DNA of 64,000 nucleotides from Planktothricoides sp. SR001 (GCF_001276715.1 NZ_LIUQ01000009.1:88138-152137); one strand, 5' to 3'; positions 28,873 to 38,947 are shown, numbered from the stretch's first letter. Program-made: numbers and translations. Notes: a model not told the origin generated them from the letters alone.

Positions 28873-29013
28873 TTACCACAAAGACACAGAGAAGCACAGA
28901 GAGAAAGAAGCACAGAGATAAGCACATAGAAAAAATTTCTCCGTGTCCTTTGTGTCTTTGTGGTGAAAAATAAGTAATAATAAGTAATAATTGGTGGGCA
29001 ATGCCCACCCTAC
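28873..29013. repeat. Family D inverted repeat followed by family A hairpin
   Basis: ACCACAAAGACACAGAGAAG at the left and CTTTGTGTCTTTGTGGT at the right face each other across direct repeats of GCACAGAG; a short GGTGGGCAATGCCCACC hairpin follows at 28993-29009. They fill the leader between ndhH and the methyltransferase gene. Confidence 0.88.
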
Positions 29014-29029
29014 TAATTGATCAAAAAAT

Positions 29030-30229
29030 ATGAGTAATCCTAATTTATGTGAAGAAATTGCCCGGAAAATTCAGGCAAGTGAGCAAAAAAGAATTTCTTT
29101 TGCTGAGTATATGAATTTAGCGCTGTATCATCCCGCTTATGGTTATTATACGACGGGGGCGGGAAAAATTGGCGCTGGGGGTGATTTTGCGACTTCTCCC
29201 CATTTATGCTCGGATTTTGGGGAAATGCTGGCGGAACAGTTTTGGCAAATGTGGCAAATTTTGGGCTGTCCGGTGCGGTTTCAATTGGTAGAAATGGGGG
29301 CAGGTCAGGGATTAATTGCGGGAGATGTGCTGGTTTATTTACAGTATAAATATCCCGATTTTTTTCAGTGTTTAGATTATGTTATTATAGAAAATTCTCC
29401 GGCGATGCGCCAGTTTCAAGAACAACGGTTAGTTCGGTTTACAGGCGATTTGGCGAATGTCCTCCGCTGGTGTTCTTGGGCAGAAATCGAACCGGATTCA
29501 ATCATCGGTTGTTGTTTTTCTAATGAATTGGTCGATGCTTTTCCTGTGCATCAATTTGTTATAGATAGAGGGGAATTTAAGGAAATTTATGTGACTATGT
29601 CAGAAATTAATGGTGAACTAAATTTTGTGGAGGTATTGGGAGAACTTTCTAACCCAAAAATTGCCGAATATTTTAATGAGTTAGGGTTAAATTTTCTGGG
29701 AGTAAAGTACCCGGATGGCTATCGCAGTGAGGTGAATTTAGCGGCGTTAGATTGGTTAAGGGAAGCGAGCCAAAGGTTAAAGCGGGGTTATTTGTTAACC
29801 ATTGATTATGGCTATGAAGGCGATCGCTATTACGCCCCTTCTCGACATCAGGGAACTTTGCAATGTTATTATCAGCATCGCTACCATGACAATCCCTATA
29901 TTTTAGTAGGCCAACAGGATATTACTGCCCATGTGAATTTTACCGCCTTGGAGCGTTATGGGCAGCAATGGGGTTTAGAAAATATCGGCTTTACTAAGCA
30001 AGGATTATTTTTAATGGCTTTGGGGCTGGGCGATCGCATTGCCGCCATATCCACCACTCCCGGACTGGATATTGTCACCGCATTACAACGGCGAGAAGTG
30101 CTGCATCAATTAATTGATCCAATGGGTCTGGGTAATTTTGGCGTCTTAGCACAAAGTAAAGGACTAACGGATCAAGAACGCGACCAAAAATTAACAGGTT
30201 TTACCATGCCACCAATGGGAACGTTTTAG
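29030..30229 (+). CDS. SAM-dependent methyltransferase, MidA/NDUFAF7 family (DUF185)
   Basis: The 399-residue protein has the family start (ISFAEYMNLALYHPAYGYY), the segment GDFATSPHLCSDFGEMLAEQ, and a SAM-binding motif I at LVEMGAGQGLIAGD. These are the marks of the MidA/NDUFAF7 family. In animals NDUFAF7 dimethylates an arginine of NDUFS2, the NdhH homologue, during complex I assembly. Here the gene lies 258 bases after ndhH on the same strand, though a terminator separates them. Methylation of NdhH is therefore the leading hypothesis. Acidic residues and aromatic pockets are present in the C-terminal half, but I cannot test substrate choice from sequence. Confidence 0.92.
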   Translation: MSNPNLCEEIARKIQASEQKRISFAEYMNLALYHPAYGYYTTGAGKIGAGGDFATSPHLCSDFGEMLAEQFWQMWQILGCPVRFQLVEMGAGQGLIAGDVLVYLQYKYPDFFQCLDYVIIENSPAMRQFQEQRLVRFTGDLANVLRWCSWAEIEPDSIIGCCFSNELVDAFPVHQFVIDRGEFKEIYVTMSEINGELNFVEVLGELSNPKIAEYFNELGLNFLGVKYPDGYRSEVNLAALDWLREASQRLKRGYLLTIDYGYEGDRYYAPSRHQGTLQCYYQHRYHDNPYILVGQQDITAHVNFTALERYGQQWGLENIGFTKQGLFLMALGLGDRIAAISTTPGLDIVTALQRREVLHQLIDPMGLGNFGVLAQSKGLTDQERDQKLTGFTMPPMGTF

Positions 30230-30275
30230 GAATAAAGAGGTGTATTGGAGCGGGAGAACCCGCTCCCCCATCCGC

Positions 30276-31226
30276 CTAAATGGGCACGGCGACCTTTTTT
30301 AAGACCGTCATGGGGCCGGTTTCTTTGAGGAGTTGCATTTGTTCGGCGTTGCGAACCAGCAGGGCGCCCGCAAAGCCCAAGGAGTTGATGGAGATGCCGT
30401 GAAATTCTTCCTGCGATCGCGGCACAATCAGCATCCATTCCCTTGTTGCCAGTAAATTGTAAGGCCCAGACTGCTGCGGACTTGGCTGATTTTCTTCCGT
30501 GAGTAAGCCGACTGCCGATAATAAGGTGCGATAACATTCCAGGGTCGGGGCAGCGGCATCTACGGGGGAATTGACCCAGTTAGGATCCATGCGGGCGAAC
30601 CCATTGACAAAGGGCAAATCCGCGATTCGCAGGAGCGATCCTGGACTATTGGCTGATGGCAATAGGGGTTCCAGGGGAATTTTGCCTCTGCCTGTCCCTA
30701 GGGGCAATGGGACGAGTTGTAAATGCTTATGTTTTTGACTTGCCCCAGCGATTTTGCCGCCGTTATAAAATATCAGTCCATCAAATTCCGCTAAACAAGC
30801 CCACATTGCCACAAAATCCGCCCAAGTTAACCAATTTTCCTGGTCTTCAAACTCTCGCGTGACAATCAGCAGGTGATGGTTAACCACATTAAATTTATTC
30901 AATAAACATAAGTGGGTCGGAGAAATATCACAGACAAATAAATCTTGCTCATAAGGCAGAAAAGGGTTAAACTCTTTGCCGGTTTTCTGTTGTTTTTTCT
31001 GTTGTTTTTTCTTGGCTTTATCTTTGCGGACGAGGTTGGCTAAAATTCTCACGATCCAATCAATGCCCTCTTGATTGATTAACTCGCATTCCGTGGGAAT
31101 TGATTGCAATGCCCCACAACTTATGGCATAGTTGGTTTGGAATTGAATTTTAGACCATAAACTGCCCGGTTTTAGCAGGATATTTTCTGGACGCAATTCT
31201 GGACACAATAATGTTTGTTCAGTCAT
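30276..31226 (-). CDS. ATP adenylyltransferase / Ap4A phosphorylase
   Basis: The 316-residue protein has the APA1/APA2-type layout: N-terminal FELP-like region, then a domain with the HIT-like motif H166-K-H168-L-Q170 (GASQKHKHLQ) that carries the nucleophilic histidine, and a C-terminal domain with NLLATREWMLIVPR. These enzymes split Ap4A by phosphate into ATP and ADP and can also handle ADP-sulfate. A lysine-rich insert at about 68-84 is unusual and may be a disordered loop. It is convergent with the methyltransferase gene, with stops 46 bases apart. Confidence 0.9.
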   Translation of the reverse strand: MTEQTLLCPELRPENILLKPGSLWSKIQFQTNYAISCGALQSIPTECELINQEGIDWIVRILANLVRKDKAKKKQQKKQQKTGKEFNPFLPYEQDLFVCDISPTHLCLLNKFNVVNHHLLIVTREFEDQENWLTWADFVAMWACLAEFDGLIFYNGGKIAGASQKHKHLQLVPLPLGTGRGKIPLEPLLPSANSPGSLLRIADLPFVNGFARMDPNWVNSPVDAAAPTLECYRTLLSAVGLLTEENQPSPQQSGPYNLLATREWMLIVPRSQEEFHGISINSLGFAGALLVRNAEQMQLLKETGPMTVLKKVAVPI

Positions 31227-31926
31227 ATTTCAATGTCAGAAATATTGGCGTGAGTTGTACTTGCTTTAATCGCTTATTTAACTAAGTTAATTAATTCAGT
31301 AATTATTCCCCCAAAAAAAAGATAATATTACCTTAATTGGATGGATATAAGGTTTAATTAACCATAAGTTAAGAAAGTATTTGATGGCGATTTTAAGATT
31401 TTGACGATTCAATTTTAATGGTGTAGCGATCGCACCTGATAAAATATCGGATTTTTTTAACAAAACGTAACAATAAATTTAGTTTCAGGATATCAAGAGC
31501 GCTCGGCTTTAAGAGATTTTTTGGCCACAACCATAGAGAGGCAGAGAACCGAGAACAACGACAGAAAAGCCTCGTTTGCTCTGATTGTCCGGGAAAATTA
31601 TTTGGCCGATAATTAGCGATGAATTAGCGCTTGTCCTGGAGACGATTTATCAACGGAAATAAAGACTGTGTTTAAGAGTTAGCGGCGATCGCCGCCCTCC
31701 CATCGGGCGCCCTAAAATCATGGGTGATGGGTGAGAAAAATGTTAAATTTTGGTCATCGGCGCCTGCCCCCGCCTTCGCGGGGGTTGGCATCAGCTTGAT
31801 TAAGGATATATAATATAAGACATTTTATTTACCGGAACTATATTTTACTTGCCGTATTTTCACGGATCCAGTCAATTTTCTCTTTGACTTTTGAATTCAT
31901 TCAAGTGAACTGATTAAAATAAAGCT
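31227..31926. other. Intergenic region upstream of PAS histidine kinase
   Basis: About 700 bases with no supportable gene. It contains a hairpin GCGGCGATCGCCGC at about 31683-31696 and CCCCCGCCTTCGCGGGGG at about 31768-31785. The right end should hold the promoter of the kinase. Confidence 0.6.
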
Positions 31927-34900
31927 GTGTCTGATCATGTTTCTCCGTTTCTGCTTCAAGATCCCCACGTATTTGAAACCCTATTTAACGCTGCCCTCGA
32001 TGCGTGGGCGATCGCCGATGATCGAGGTAATTATCTTGATGCTAACCCCGCTGCCTGTCAATTATTCGGATTGCCCCGTTGCAACCTGATCGGTTGTCAT
32101 CTCAGGGATTTTACCTTCCAAGGGTTTGACTTTGCCTCGGCTTGGCAGCAGTTTCTTGACCAAGGTCAAGACAAGGGGGAATTTCAGTTGATTAGAACCG
32201 ATGGCCAAGTGTATGAAGTCGAATACACCGCAAAGGCTAAGGTAATCTCCGGTTATCACCTATTAATGTGGCGGGACGTCACCGCCCGCAAACGGGCAGA
32301 AGACCGGGTGCAGGTGTTGGAAAATCTCCTGGCACAAACCACCGCTGTCCCACCGCCGTCCCACCCAGACAGCCTGGAGGCGATGCAGAAAACCGATGAA
32401 GAACGGTATCGCCTGCAACAAATTGCTCGGCATATCCCTGGGGCGATCTACCAGTTGACGTTGCATCTCGATGGCCGGTCTTGTTTCCCATACTTCAGCG
32501 AGGGGTTGCAAGAGATTTATGGGGTCGCACCAGAAGCGGTCAGGGAGGACGCTACCCCCCTTTTGGCCATGATTCATCCCGATGACCTAGCCAGTTTCAA
32601 GCGGTCGATTGTTGACTCAGCCACCCACCTCAACCCGTGGCATTGCGAATATCGCATCTGTCATCCCGATGGCCGGTTGTTATGGGCGATCGGTCACGCC
32701 ACACCCCAGCGAGAACTCGATGGCAGCACTATCTGGTATGGCTATATTCAGGATATTACCGCCCAAAAAGCGACGGATCAAGCGCTGCGGGAAAATCATG
32801 TGCGGTTACAACTGGCCCTAGAAGCGGCGAATATTGGCACTTGGGATTGGAACCCGCAAACCAATCAGGTGGCTTTTAGCAAGCAGTGGAAAGCGATGCT
32901 GGGCTACAAAGAAGATGAAATTGAAAATCGCCTACCAGTCTGGGAAAGTCTGGTACATCCAGAGGATCTCCAAGAGGCTTATGCAAAGATTGATGCCCAC
33001 ATCCAAGGAAAAACGCCAGTTTATCAGAATGAATATCGGATGCGGTGCAAAGATGCGTCGTATAAATGGATCTTAGACCGAGGGCAAATTATTGAACGCG
33101 ATGAACAAGGTCAGCCGGTCAGGTTTATCGGCATCCATCACGATATTTCTGAGCGCAAAACGGCGGAACTGGCCTTACGGGAACTGACTCAACAACTCCA
33201 AAAAGCTCAGGAAGTGGCTCAGTTGGGTTATACCTATTTTGATATGGCAACCCAAAAAATCACTTGGTCTGAACAGGTTTTCCGCATCTTTGGCCTGAAC
33301 CCAGACCAAGGAGAACCAACGTTTAAGGAATATCTGAAAAAATTGCACCCGCAAGATCGCACCATTTGGCAACAGAGGTTGACAGAAGCGAGGCAAGGTG
33401 TGCCCCAAAGTTTTGACTATCGCGTCTTTCGTCCCGATGGGGAAATGCGCTATGTGAATGCTCGCCTTGAGCTTGAGGTTAGAGATGGTGAAGTGGTGGG
33501 GATTTTCGGCACCGAGATGGATATTACCGATCGCAAAACGGCGGAATTAGAACTGGAGCAATTTTTTAGCATTTCCCTGGATTTACTCTGTATTGCTGAT
33601 GCCGAAGGTCGTTTTCGCCGCCTGAACCGGGCTTGGGAAACTAGCTTGGGCTACACCGTTGAGGAATTGGCAGGTCGGCTTTTTTTAGAGTTTGTCCACC
33701 CTGATGATGTTGCCCCCACTCTGGCCAAGATGTCAGATTTAGAGCATGGGGATAGGGTGCTGAAATTTGTGAATCGCTATCGAGCTAAAGATGGCAGTTA
33801 TCGTTATATTGAATGGCTGGCGAATCCTTGCGGATCGTTAATTTATGCCGCTGCTAGGGATATTACCGATCGCATCCAAACGGAGGCGACCCTGCGAGCG
33901 AATGAGGAAAAACTGCGATCGCTGTTTGACCTATCTCCTTTGGGAATTGTGTTAAATGATATGCAGGGTAAATTCACCGAAGCCAACCCAGCCGCTTTGA
34001 ACATTACCGGCTATACCTTGGCAGAATTAAATCAGTTGAGTTATTGGGATTTAACTCCCTCGGAATACATCCAGCCGCAAAACCGACAAATTCAATTACT
34101 CAAGACCATTGGGCGATACGGCCCTTACCAAAAAGAATATATTCGCAAAAACGGCGATCGCGTACCCGTGGAACTGACGGGGATGATAGTCACGGGGGCA
34201 GATGGACAGCAATATGTCTGGTCAATTATTGCCGATATTACAGAGCGCAAACAAGCGGAAGCCCAACTGAACGAAATCTCTGAGCGGTTGTCATTATCCC
34301 TCAAGTCTGGAGCGATTGGCTGTTGGGAATGGAATATCATCGAAAACACCCTGATTTGGGACGATCGGATGTATGAACTGTATGGGGTCAACCCGGAGTC
34401 TAATACCCGATTAGTTTACGAAATTTGGTCAACGGGACTGCATCCCGATGACCGAGAGGCATCGGAAAGTTTAATTCGCCAAACGGTTTTGGGTCAAGCC
34501 GAATTTGATACGGAATTTCGGGTGATTCATCCTGATGGCAGCATCCATTTTATTAAAGCCTTTGGTCTGCTGCTGCGAAACCCCGAGGGGAATCCCGAAA
34601 AAATGATTGGGGTTAATTTTGAGATTACAGACCGCAAACAGGCTGAAGCCCAGCTACAATCCCTGCTTCAAGAATCCCAAGCCAAAAGCCAAGAACTCCA
34701 ACTCGCCTATCGGGAACTGCAAGAAACGCAAATTCAGTTAATTCAAGCGGAAAAAATGTCCAGTTTAGGGCAGTTGGTTGCCGGGGTTGCCCATGAAATT
34801 AATAACCCAGTAAGCTTTATTTATGGTAACTTAACCCCCACATTAGAATATGCCCAGAGTTTACTAGAACTGATTCAGCTTTACCAAGATTGCTATCCTA

Positions 34901-35559
34901 ATCCAGGGGAAGAAATTACTGATTTCAGCGAAGAAATCGAGTTAGATTTCATTATCGAAGATTTCCCTAAAATCATCGATTCTATGAAAAATGGTGCATC
35001 GCGCATTCGGGATATTGTCAAGTCTCTGCGGATCTTCTCTCGCTTAGATGAAGCCGATTTAAAGGAAGTAGACCTGCATGAAAATCTGGACAGCACCCTG
35101 GTAATTTTACACAATCGCTTGAATGGTGGAGGGGTAAATGCGGAAATCAAAGTGATTAAAAACTATGGAAAGTTACCTCTGGTTGAATGTTATATTGGCT
35201 TGTTAAACCAGGTGTTTATGAATCTGTTGATCAATGGGATTCAAGCCATAGAGGAACGACAAAAATTTGATCTAATTGATCTAAATTATGAGTATGTTGG
35301 CATAATTACCATTACCACAGCTATTGATGCCTCTAATTGGGTATCGATTTCAATTAAAGACAATGGGATCGGCATGACTCCAGAGGTGCAAGCGAATATT
35401 TTTAATCCCTTTTTTACTACCAAGCCTGTAGGTCAAGGGACCGGCATGGGATTACCTAATAGCTATCAAATTGTCACCAAAAATCACCAAGGAAAGTTAA
35501 GTTTCACTTCGGCGATCGGGGTGGGAAGTGAGTTTGTTATTCAGTTACCTTGCCGGTAA
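31927..35559 (+). CDS. Multi-PAS sensor histidine kinase
   Basis: The 1210-residue protein starts at GTG 31927. It has seven PAS/PAC units in a row (from about residue 12 to 910), each ending in the D-I-T-x-R/E-K-x-A pattern, then a coiled coil, a HisKA-like dimerisation segment with the phospho-accepting H956 in GVAHEINNP, and a HATPase domain ending near GTGMGLPNSYQIV. No membrane helix or receiver domain is seen, so it is a soluble orphan kinase. PAS2, 3, 4 and 7 are of the PAS_3 fold type. The ligand or cofactor is unknown. The kinase core is close to that of the CBS kinase at 44.7 kb, which suggests a shared origin. Confidence 0.93.
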   Translation: MSDHVSPFLLQDPHVFETLFNAALDAWAIADDRGNYLDANPAACQLFGLPRCNLIGCHLRDFTFQGFDFASAWQQFLDQGQDKGEFQLIRTDGQVYEVEYTAKAKVISGYHLLMWRDVTARKRAEDRVQVLENLLAQTTAVPPPSHPDSLEAMQKTDEERYRLQQIARHIPGAIYQLTLHLDGRSCFPYFSEGLQEIYGVAPEAVREDATPLLAMIHPDDLASFKRSIVDSATHLNPWHCEYRICHPDGRLLWAIGHATPQRELDGSTIWYGYIQDITAQKATDQALRENHVRLQLALEAANIGTWDWNPQTNQVAFSKQWKAMLGYKEDEIENRLPVWESLVHPEDLQEAYAKIDAHIQGKTPVYQNEYRMRCKDASYKWILDRGQIIERDEQGQPVRFIGIHHDISERKTAELALRELTQQLQKAQEVAQLGYTYFDMATQKITWSEQVFRIFGLNPDQGEPTFKEYLKKLHPQDRTIWQQRLTEARQGVPQSFDYRVFRPDGEMRYVNARLELEVRDGEVVGIFGTEMDITDRKTAELELEQFFSISLDLLCIADAEGRFRRLNRAWETSLGYTVEELAGRLFLEFVHPDDVAPTLAKMSDLEHGDRVLKFVNRYRAKDGSYRYIEWLANPCGSLIYAAARDITDRIQTEATLRANEEKLRSLFDLSPLGIVLNDMQGKFTEANPAALNITGYTLAELNQLSYWDLTPSEYIQPQNRQIQLLKTIGRYGPYQKEYIRKNGDRVPVELTGMIVTGADGQQYVWSIIADITERKQAEAQLNEISERLSLSLKSGAIGCWEWNIIENTLIWDDRMYELYGVNPESNTRLVYEIWSTGLHPDDREASESLIRQTVLGQAEFDTEFRVIHPDGSIHFIKAFGLLLRNPEGNPEKMIGVNFEITDRKQAEAQLQSLLQESQAKSQELQLAYRELQETQIQLIQAEKMSSLGQLVAGVAHEINNPVSFIYGNLTPTLEYAQSLLELIQLYQDCYPNPGEEITDFSEEIELDFIIEDFPKIIDSMKNGASRIRDIVKSLRIFSRLDEADLKEVDLHENLDSTLVILHNRLNGGGVNAEIKVIKNYGKLPLVECYIGLLNQVFMNLLINGIQAIEERQKFDLIDLNYEYVGIITITTAIDASNWVSISIKDNGIGMTPEVQANIFNPFFTTKPVGQGTGMGLPNSYQIVTKNHQGKLSFTSAIGVGSEFVIQLPCR

Positions 35560-35691
35560 GTTTAGGTAAAACCAAGGCTTTTTATCAATGTTAAGGCCAA
35601 AGGTTAAGGCCAAAGACAAGAATGGAAGCCGCCTAAAATACCCTATTAAAATAGAATCAGCCAAAAAATTAAAAATAGGCTATCAATTACC

Positions 35692-38600
35692 ATGCAAATA
35701 AATTATCAGCAACTAAATTCTAAAATCGATCGCGTAAAACTCTATGCTGCCGGGGCAACGGTGTCGCGGGTGGCTGAGTTAGCTGATAGAAATGAAGTAG
35801 TGGAAATTCCCGGTTTACCTTTAGCTTTGGATGATAGTAGCGTGCGAGTCCGGGTGGAAAGCGATTCTGGAAATAGTGCCTTTGCCGCGATCGCCACTGA
35901 TGTGCGGATTGGTTTAGGGGTTCCCCCGCAGACCGAAACCCAAGCATTTCCCCTAGAGGCAGAGATTTCTACCGCCCGCACGGAGGTGCAACAATTAGAG
36001 GAATTGCTGACTGTGATTGACCATGAAATTAAAGTTATTTCTCGAATAGAAATTCCCCAAAGACTGATTGGTGAGGGAGAAAATGCGCCCCCTCCGTCCC
36101 CAACGATGATGCGAATGGCGATCGCCAATTATAAGAACCAACAAATACGCGATCGCACCGCAGAACAGCGAGAAATTCGGGAAAAATTACGCCAAGCTCA
36201 AGAACATCTCAACGATTTATTAGAGAAACAATCGCGGGCATCTTCTGCCAAAGAAGCCCGACCCCATGAGTTGAGAAAAATCGCCATTATTCGCCTAACT
36301 TATCCAGAAATTGACTCAAATCAACCCCTATCCTGCCAACGATTAATCCTAGAATATTTTGTCCCCGGCACTCGTTGGACTCCGACTTATATTTTTCGTT
36401 TAGATACAGTTGCCAATACCGCCACAATTGCGATGCGGGCATTAATTTGTCAGAAAACTGGGGAAGACTGGAACGGAGTTTCTCTGGAACTTTCTACAGC
36501 GCAACCAATGATGTGGTGTGACTTGCCAGAGTTGCCTTCTTTACGTCTTGGTCGGGCGCAACCAACGCCGCAAAAATCCGGTTGGCGACTTCCTCCAGTG
36601 GGGGCAGAATTGTTATTTGAAGATTACGATCGCGATCGGCAAAAACAACCCCTATTCAATGAAGAGGAGGAAGAGGAAGACTCTATCGATCGAGTTTTGG
36701 ATGATATTTTGGAATCATTGAGTAGCGACTTTAGCAACTCTGATGATTTAGATATGTTGTTCGAGGATTCCATGCCTAGTCAGGATCTAGAGTATGAGCT
36801 ATTCCCACCACGGGATCCTAGTTATGCCTCCCAGAGATGGGGAATTGTGACTCAAGATAATTTTTCTCCGTTTGTCAATAATTTGGTGGCATCGGGTTAT
36901 ATCGATAGTAATCGGATGAATGAAGCTCTCAAACAAAGTCGGCAGCTACAAAAGCCCCTGCCCGAAGTCCTCGAAAACATGACGAACAGAAAACTTTCTC
37001 CCAAATGGCTTCGCTTGTACAAACTTCAGCGACTCTTTGAATTAAAGGCGATCTATGCGGTCGAATCCTTGGATCTTGAATCAGCAGAAATTCCCGCAGA
37101 ACAGATCGTCGATCTAATGGAAAATCTAATTCCCATTCAAACCTGTCGTCTGCATCGCATTCTTCCTCTATATAAAACAAAAGCAAATCCCCCCTCCCTG
37201 GTTGTGGGCATGGTAGATCCAGATAAGCTCGATGCGCTTGACGATCTTAAGCGAATGTTGAAACCCCATTCTCTGGGATTTCAGCGTCGGGTAATTACTC
37301 TAGAAGACTACCAGCATTTTTTGAATCTATACTTACAGGAAAAACAAGCGGAAGAAGCCGCCCGCAAGAAGCAGAAGCAAGATAAAGCCAATCAAATCGA
37401 TCTCTGCCTCGATCCGAATGCCTTCGCCAGTGTGGGGCTTCAGGAAGTGGGGATTATGACCGATGATAATTTCGACGATCTGGAGCTTCAGGAAGCGGGG
37501 ATTACTACCGATGATGATCTCGACGATCTGGAGCTTGTCGATCTCTGCCTCGATCCGAATGCCTTCGCCAGTGTGGGGCTTCAGGAAGCTGACGTTGAGG
37601 ATCAAGATGACATGGACCTCAATAAATCTTTGCAAGGCGGATATTCACCACCAGTTGTTAAGACTATTAATCAAATATTAGCTAAAGCTGTGAGCGACCG
37701 TGTATCTGACATTCACGTCGAACCTCAACAAGAAGGTGTCCGGGTGCTGATGCGTAAAGATGGGGTGCTTAAAGAAGTCTATCAGCTACCATTAGAATTC
37801 CGAAGTCCTTTGGTAGCTCGCTTTAAAATTATTGCTGATTTGGACATAGCCCAACACCAACAAATACAAGAGGGTCAGTTCCAGCGGATATTTCAGGGAG
37901 AGACTATGTATTTCGCGCTCTGTTGTTTACCTACTCAGTTTGGAGAAAAAATTATTATCCAAATTTGTAAAAACTTTAATTCCGTCAAATCACTGATTAA
38001 CTTCGATAAAAACTTAAGCCTTATTTTAGCATACAATATGATGGAAATCGGAGCAGAGGATGACATAGAAAAACGCGGCAAATTATCTATACTGCCACCG
38101 CAAAAAACATATCTAGAAATTCTCAAACGCCAGGAAGTTGATGTTAACTTCAATGTTATGTTCACTGTACAAGAGGCCATAATTAAAGCCAAAGAATGCC
38201 TAAATCAGCCTTTACCTTTTGGCGGCGTTGACGTGCGAGAACTTGCCGGTTACTTTGATTATGTTTATCGAGGTGAAGGTCGGGTGGATGTGCCGTCAGA
38301 TGGAGAATTTCATTCCGTAGCTTTGACAGCGAAAAATACAAAAATCGGGATGTATTATGTCACCGTCCCTCGCAAGGGTAATCATGTTTTCCGTATTGCC
38401 AGACTCCTTAACCCCTTGGCATCTCCCCTGTTAAACGGACTTGTGGATGTCTATCTCAATGGCGAATATCTGTTATCGACTCAGATTAAAACTGTACCGC
38501 CGAAAGGAGAACTGGATTTAGGGTTAGGAGTTGAACAATCAATCAAGGTTGCCCGCAATACAAGTTATAGAGAAAATTGGTCGGGTCATATTTTAGTGGG

Positions 38601-38904
38601 GCTGAATGAATTCCACCATGAGATTAAAATAGACCTGGCGAATAATTTATCCAAACCGGCAAAAATAGAAGTCCGTGAACGGATACCGATTCCGGCAAAA
38701 AACGCTAAAGTGGATATTATTATTGATGCGGTTTCTCCTCCTTGGAAAAAGTACGACCAAACAGAACGAAATTTACCGATTGCAGGGGGGTATCATTGGT
38801 GGGTAAACCTCTCGCCAGGAGAAGAGAAAACTCTGTCAGTAGCATATATAGTGAAAACCGCAACGGATCAAGCGTTAATTGGTGGCAACCGCCGGGAGGA
38901 ATAA
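35692..38904 (+). CDS. DUF4139 protein with inserted MshEN and PilB/GspE N2-like region
   Basis: The 1070-residue protein starts like DUF4140/DUF4139 ('mucoidy inhibitor A') proteins: N-terminal strand-rich domain, a coiled coil (about 85-195) and the first DUF4139 half with QKTGEDWNGVSLELSTAQP. At about residue 318 an acidic linker begins, then a degenerate MshEN-type domain (about 390-550, with RILPLYK and LVVGMVDPDKLDAL), then a repeat-rich acidic linker, then an N2 domain of type II secretion/PilB ATPases (about 655-765: SDIHVEP, RKDGVLKEV, KIIADLDIAQHQ). No Walker A ATPase domain follows. The second DUF4139 half resumes at about 842 to the end. Function unknown; it may link the DUF4139 protein to a pilus motor. 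Confidence 0.85.
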   Translation: MQINYQQLNSKIDRVKLYAAGATVSRVAELADRNEVVEIPGLPLALDDSSVRVRVESDSGNSAFAAIATDVRIGLGVPPQTETQAFPLEAEISTARTEVQQLEELLTVIDHEIKVISRIEIPQRLIGEGENAPPPSPTMMRMAIANYKNQQIRDRTAEQREIREKLRQAQEHLNDLLEKQSRASSAKEARPHELRKIAIIRLTYPEIDSNQPLSCQRLILEYFVPGTRWTPTYIFRLDTVANTATIAMRALICQKTGEDWNGVSLELSTAQPMMWCDLPELPSLRLGRAQPTPQKSGWRLPPVGAELLFEDYDRDRQKQPLFNEEEEEEDSIDRVLDDILESLSSDFSNSDDLDMLFEDSMPSQDLEYELFPPRDPSYASQRWGIVTQDNFSPFVNNLVASGYIDSNRMNEALKQSRQLQKPLPEVLENMTNRKLSPKWLRLYKLQRLFELKAIYAVESLDLESAEIPAEQIVDLMENLIPIQTCRLHRILPLYKTKANPPSLVVGMVDPDKLDALDDLKRMLKPHSLGFQRRVITLEDYQHFLNLYLQEKQAEEAARKKQKQDKANQIDLCLDPNAFASVGLQEVGIMTDDNFDDLELQEAGITTDDDLDDLELVDLCLDPNAFASVGLQEADVEDQDDMDLNKSLQGGYSPPVVKTINQILAKAVSDRVSDIHVEPQQEGVRVLMRKDGVLKEVYQLPLEFRSPLVARFKIIADLDIAQHQQIQEGQFQRIFQGETMYFALCCLPTQFGEKIIIQICKNFNSVKSLINFDKNLSLILAYNMMEIGAEDDIEKRGKLSILPPQKTYLEILKRQEVDVNFNVMFTVQEAIIKAKECLNQPLPFGGVDVRELAGYFDYVYRGEGRVDVPSDGEFHSVALTAKNTKIGMYYVTVPRKGNHVFRIARLLNPLASPLLNGLVDVYLNGEYLLSTQIKTVPPKGELDLGLGVEQSIKVARNTSYRENWSGHILVGLNEFHHEIKIDLANNLSKPAKIEVRERIPIPAKNAKVDIIIDAVSPPWKKYDQTERNLPIAGGYHWWVNLSPGEEKTLSVAYIVKTATDQALIGGNRREE
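37398..37588. repeat. In-frame direct repeats inside the chimeric DUF4139 gene
   Basis: A 50-base segment starting CGATCTCTGCCTCGATCCGA is found at 37398-37447 and again, exactly, at 37539-37588, a distance of 141 bases (47 codons). Between them a 48-base unit coding GIxTDDxxDDLELQEA is present twice. The array makes an acidic linker between the MshEN and N2 domains. Confidence 0.93.
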
Positions 38905-38913
38905 GGCTATGTT

Positions 38914-38947
38914 GTAGGTTGGGTTTCGTTCCTCAACCCAACCTTAC
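38914..38947. repeat. Family B palindrome (GTAGGTTGGGTT...AACCCAACCTAC)
   Basis: GTAGGTTGGGTTTCGTTCCT and CAACCCAACCTTAC make the REP-like hairpin between the two DUF4139 genes. Other copies cluster around the RAYT pseudogene (59.9-61.0 kb) and at 62354-62386. Confidence 0.9.

Noticed and set aside
36790..37990. Independent pilB gene inside the DUF4139 gene
   Set aside because: The frame is continuous with DUF4139 on both sides, no start site is evident, and the Walker A ATPase domain is absent.
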